Source: Candidatus Latescibacterota bacterium
Lineage (GTDB): Bacteria > Latescibacterota > UBA2968 > UBA8231
Assembly (NCBI GenBank): GCA_022827165.1
Contig: JAJDTN010000130.1
Location: 1 to 8,278, forward strand
DNA length: 8,278 nucleotides
Direction: 5' to 3'
Position numbers and translations under genes: made by a program. Positions 7,183-8,278 of the stretch are shown piece after piece. Numbering within the stretch: the stretch's first letter is position 1; every line of letters begins with the position of its first letter. The notes beneath the pieces are model-generated. The model worked only from the letters and a program-made list of their open reading frames with translations, was not told the DNA's origin and made no database searches.

Positions 7183-8019
7183 TCAAGAGATGGTCTTCAG
7201 AATCTTGGCAGTTCCGGAAACCAAGTCCTCGATCTCGTCTTCAGTTGGTTCTCTTCCCCTATCATGGTCACAGATGTTCCTGATATCGGCCAAGTGTTGC
7301 ACGAAACGCCATTGCGGAACAGAAATGGTACTCTTGTCCCTCAAAGTCTGATTCAGATCGGATATTGTCGGGTACTTCTTCCTTATCACGATACTGTGGA
7401 CCTTACAGACTTGCCTCAGGTGTTTTTCGATTACAACGCCACAGATGGCTCCAGCGGCACGCAAGAAACCGGCCTTTCCAAGAGCGCGAGCGCTCTCTAC
7501 TTCTGAATCGAAAAGATCTGCCTGTAGTACTAGAGTTAGGTCGAGTAGCGAACTTGCGAGTGTAGCCCTTGCTGCCCGTACGATATTCAACTGTTGCTCG
7601 AACTCAGGTATCGCAGCCTTGCCATCGACCAGGACTTTCCGATCGTAATCTGGCCCACTAGATATTGCCAAACCCTGAAGATAGTCACGCACCATGTAGT
7701 TTTGGAAAGTAATCTCCTTCCGAACACGGGGGGACTCATAATACGATGCGAAGTCCTGCAGCCTATCCGGCAGGATCTGCTTCACCAAGGCCAGAGCTTC
7801 AGAGTACCATGCTTGGTAGTCTCGTTTGAAGTTAGGCAACTCTCCCAGAGTGGCCTTTACATCCTTGGCGGACTGTGAGTCCTCCTCTCGCAACAAGGCC
7901 ACCATCTCTTCATCGAATTGCTCGCCGTGACACTCGCGAAGAATGGCGAACTTCAGCAATTCACCAAATCCAATCAGACGATCCAATTCCTGTCCAAAGT
8001 CACCTCTTCCCTCCGACAT
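7183..8019 (-). CDS. HEPN-like protein, candidate RNase toxin or defence protein, likely acquired
   Basis: 278 residues from the ATG at 8019, chosen because GGAG (minus strand) lies nine bases upstream. The longer frame to 8091 adds 24 residues (MAHRPQLPEALELPTQPHHT...) without a good ribosome site. The protein looks soluble and largely helical, with no signal peptide or membrane segment. Residues about 40-160 contain LPNFKRDYQAWYSEAL and LPDRLQDFASYYESPRVRKE, resembling a widespread family usually called hypothetical. The C-terminal part (about 165-275) has RAAGAICGVVIEKHL, then PTISDLNQTLR, VPQWRFVQHLADI and RNICDH at 247-252. R-N-x-x-x-H is the classic HEPN active-site pattern (R-polar-x3-H), and the region resembles the DUF4145/HEPN superfamily, many of whose members are RNases in toxin-antitoxin or abortive-infection systems. 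Base composition (about 45% GC in a sampled line, against about 73% in the PhyH gene) and codon use differ sharply from the neighbours, suggesting transfer. No recognised antitoxin or partner is visible. Confidence 0.8.
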   Translation of the reverse strand: MSEGRGDFGQELDRLIGFGELLKFAILRECHGEQFDEEMVALLREEDSQSAKDVKATLGELPNFKRDYQAWYSEALALVKQILPDRLQDFASYYESPRVRKEITFQNYMVRDYLQGLAISSGPDYDRKVLVDGKAAIPEFEQQLNIVRAARATLASSLLDLTLVLQADLFDSEVESARALGKAGFLRAAGAICGVVIEKHLRQVCKVHSIVIRKKYPTISDLNQTLRDKSTISVPQWRFVQHLADIRNICDHDRGREPTEDEIEDLVSGTAKILKTIS

Positions 8020-8028
8020 CTGCAAAGG

Positions 8029-8032
8029 CTCC
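8029..8032 (-). promoter_or_regulatory. Ribosome binding site deciding the 8019 start
   Basis: GGAG on the minus strand, nine bases before the ATG at 8019-8017. It favours this start over the in-frame ATG at 8091. Confidence 0.5.
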
Positions 8033-8154
8033 GTATGATGTGGCTGCGTGGGCAGCTCTAAGGCTTCGGGGAGTTGAGGCCTATGGGCCACAGGTCAGAC
8101 ATCGCAGGGTGCTGTGTTCTGTTGTGTCGACGGCCCGTGCGGCTCATCGAAGGC

Positions 8155-8278
8155 TCACTCCCGCTGGGCTCGGTCGAAAAAAGGACGCAACACATCATGA
8201 ATTGCGCCATTTTGGCTGAACTCGTGAATCGCCTCGCGGTGCGCCCTGGCGACCCTGACGATCGTCGACCCCTTGCCG
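8155..8278 (-). CDS. Possible 3' end of a gene of unknown function (5' part outside window)
   Basis: On the minus strand a frame enters from the right edge and runs 40 codons to a TGA at 8157-8155. The residues include an amphipathic segment TIVRVARAHREAIHEFSQ and end in VLRPFFDRAQRE, which reads like a normal helical protein C-terminus rather than a high-GC shadow. I do not recognise the family. It lies 135 bases upstream of the HEPN-like gene on the same strand, so it could belong to the same transferred segment or be a partner gene. The stretch is too short to be sure it is coding. Confidence 0.4.
   Translation of the reverse strand, partial: GKGSTIVRVARAHREAIHEFSQNGAIHDVLRPFFDRAQRE

Noticed and set aside
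8020..8091. Extension of the HEPN-like protein to the ATG at 8091
   Set aside because: The extra 24 residues are P/H/Q-rich, and the GGAG site nine bases before the ATG at 8019 gives a better start.
7875..8219. Plus-strand 114-codon frame opposite the HEPN-like gene start
   Set aside because: Antisense to a gene with clear coding character, with no ribosome site or recognisable domain.

Overview
The window is high-GC bacterial DNA (about 73% GC in a sampled line inside the gene at 5650) with one clearly lower-GC stretch at the right end (about 45% in a sampled line near 7500). Several traits suggest an uncultured FCB-group or neighbouring lineage, such as Latescibacterota or Eisenbacteria-like bacteria: secreted multidomain proteins ending in a YPNPFN / FlgD-like sorting domain, an M30-type metallopeptidase, a phytanoyl-CoA-dioxygenase-family enzyme and a mannonate-dehydratase-like gene beside it. 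This placement is inference; no rRNA or other marker gene is present.

Left half (1-4298, minus strand): two tandem paralogous genes for exported proteins. The upstream gene (690-4298) encodes a 1202-residue protein with a signal peptide, three copies of a ~105-residue beta-rich repeat, a choice-of-anchor/ASPM-like domain, a metallopeptidase with an intact HELQH...E zinc site, two more copies of the repeat, and a C-terminal sorting domain. Only 26 bases after its stop a second gene begins (663 down to 1, running off the left edge). It repeats the signal peptide and the first two repeats, so it is a tandem duplication. Long open frames on the opposite strand here are shadows.

Middle (4490-7087, plus strand): a divergently transcribed cluster. 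It starts with an exported, glycine-rich protein made of five ~58-residue repeats (4490-5626, no recognised function). A PhyH-family non-haem iron dioxygenase follows after 23 bases (5650-6555). Next comes the wreck of a mannonate dehydratase (UxuA-like) gene (about 6574-7087), which has lost its start codon and most of its centre, carries at least three frameshifts and contains an in-frame stop. The first two genes and the ancestor of the third probably formed one operon.

Right end (7183-8278, minus strand): a lower-GC gene for a 278-residue protein with a C-terminal HEPN-like RNICDH motif, apparently foreign to its surroundings and a candidate RNase toxin or defence protein. Behind it lies what may be the 3' end of another gene (8155-8278). 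Gene decay in the middle next to an acquired gene on the right suggests this edge is an insertion or rearrangement boundary. No tRNA, rRNA, CRISPR array, transposase or convincing intrinsic terminator was seen.
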